Assembly: GCA_021827245.1 (NCBI GenBank)
Contig: JAKAWN010000390.1
Location: forward strand, 1 to 6,407
Source of the DNA: Acidobacteriota bacterium
GTDB taxonomy: Bacteria; Acidobacteriota; Terriglobia; UBA7540
DNA length: 6,407 bases
Direction of reading: 5' to 3'
Shown here in pieces: positions 6,237-6,407 of the stretch. The notes beneath the pieces are model-generated. The model was given only the letters and a program-made list of their open reading frames with translations, was not told the DNA's origin and made no database searches. The first letter of the stretch is position 1; each line of letters starts with the position of its first letter. The translations under genes were made by a program, and so were the position numbers.

Positions 6237-6252
6237 CGTGATAAATGTCACG
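6237..6252. promoter_or_regulatory. CRP-family-like binding site CGTGA-N6-TCACG
   Basis: A perfect inverted repeat with the GTGA-N6-TCAC core of CRP-type regulators. Its centre (6244.5) falls about 63 nt before the predicted hsp20 start, close to the -61.5 position of class I CRP activation. No CRP gene is in the window, so the binding protein is inferred. Confidence 0.4.
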
Positions 6253-6335
6253 TCCTAAGATGACGTTGAGAATCGTCCAATTTGTAGAATCAGTGGGTTG
6301 CAGTCAATCTGTAGCTCCCCATAATTGAGGGCTAG

Positions 6336-6407
6336 TGTAGTGTCCAATAAATAGCTGGACAATGGTGGGGATTCGGTTTATGCTTGGGCATGTTCCGAAA
6401 ACTTCCC
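6336..6407. mobile_element. Possible terminus of an IS3-family insertion sequence, cut by the window edge
   Basis: From 6336 the sequence reads TGTAGTGTCC and continues to CTGGACA at 6355-6361. This has the look of IS3-family ends, which begin TGTA-CTG and reach a TTGGAC block about 20 nt in. The block also forms an inverted repeat, TGTCCA (6341-6346) with TGGACA (6356-6361). No transposase reading frame can be confirmed in the remaining 46 nt, and the other end is outside the window, so this could be chance. Confidence 0.3.

Overview
The window looks like chromosomal DNA from a free-living, moderately GC-rich bacterium. The best guess is Acidobacteriota, or another environmental phylum such as Nitrospirota or Planctomycetota. 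This rests on the style of the proteins: a soluble multi-PAS hybrid kinase, a REC-PP2C phosphatase with a GGDSLGYHW-type active site, and a DUF2934-like segment fused to Hsp20. No marker gene fixes the taxonomy.

Layout. Positions 1-259 hold no gene I can support and act as the leader of the first operon. On the + strand, 260-2953 encodes a cytosolic hybrid histidine kinase (three PAS domains, HisKA, HATPase, receiver, helical C-terminus). Directly coupled to it, 2959-4152 encodes a response regulator made of a receiver, a coiled coil and a SpoIIE/RsbU-type PP2C phosphatase. The two genes share a strong Shine-Dalgarno at the junction and almost certainly form one signalling module: the kinase senses a cytoplasmic cue, phosphorylates the receiver, and this controls a phosphatase that usually acts on a STAS-domain anti-anti-sigma factor. 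No STAS protein, anti-sigma kinase or sigma factor lies in the window.

The gap 4153-4660 is not empty. It contains a strongly self-complementary stretch (about 4250-4459, closed by a perfect 11-bp helix) that ends in an intrinsic terminator at 4482-4508. I read it as a candidate structured RNA or a structured 3' UTR. The terminator also works on the - strand, so it separates the + operon from the convergent - strand genes.

The - strand, read right to left, carries hsp20 (6075-5551), a small basic ORF (5357-5190) with a consensus -10 box and a strong Shine-Dalgarno, and a YbaK-type aminoacyl-tRNA deacylase (5143-4661). The hsp20 control region is rich in signals: a sigma70-like promoter, a CRP-like palindrome centred near -63, two more short palindromes, and a leader of about 105 nt with competing hairpins. 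At the right edge, from 6336, the sequence resembles an IS3-family terminus running out of the window.

The common theme is stress response: a phosphatase module of the type that controls partner-switching, a small heat-shock chaperone and a translation-quality enzyme. The most notable items are the candidate structured RNA, the unlisted small ORF, and the layered control region of hsp20.
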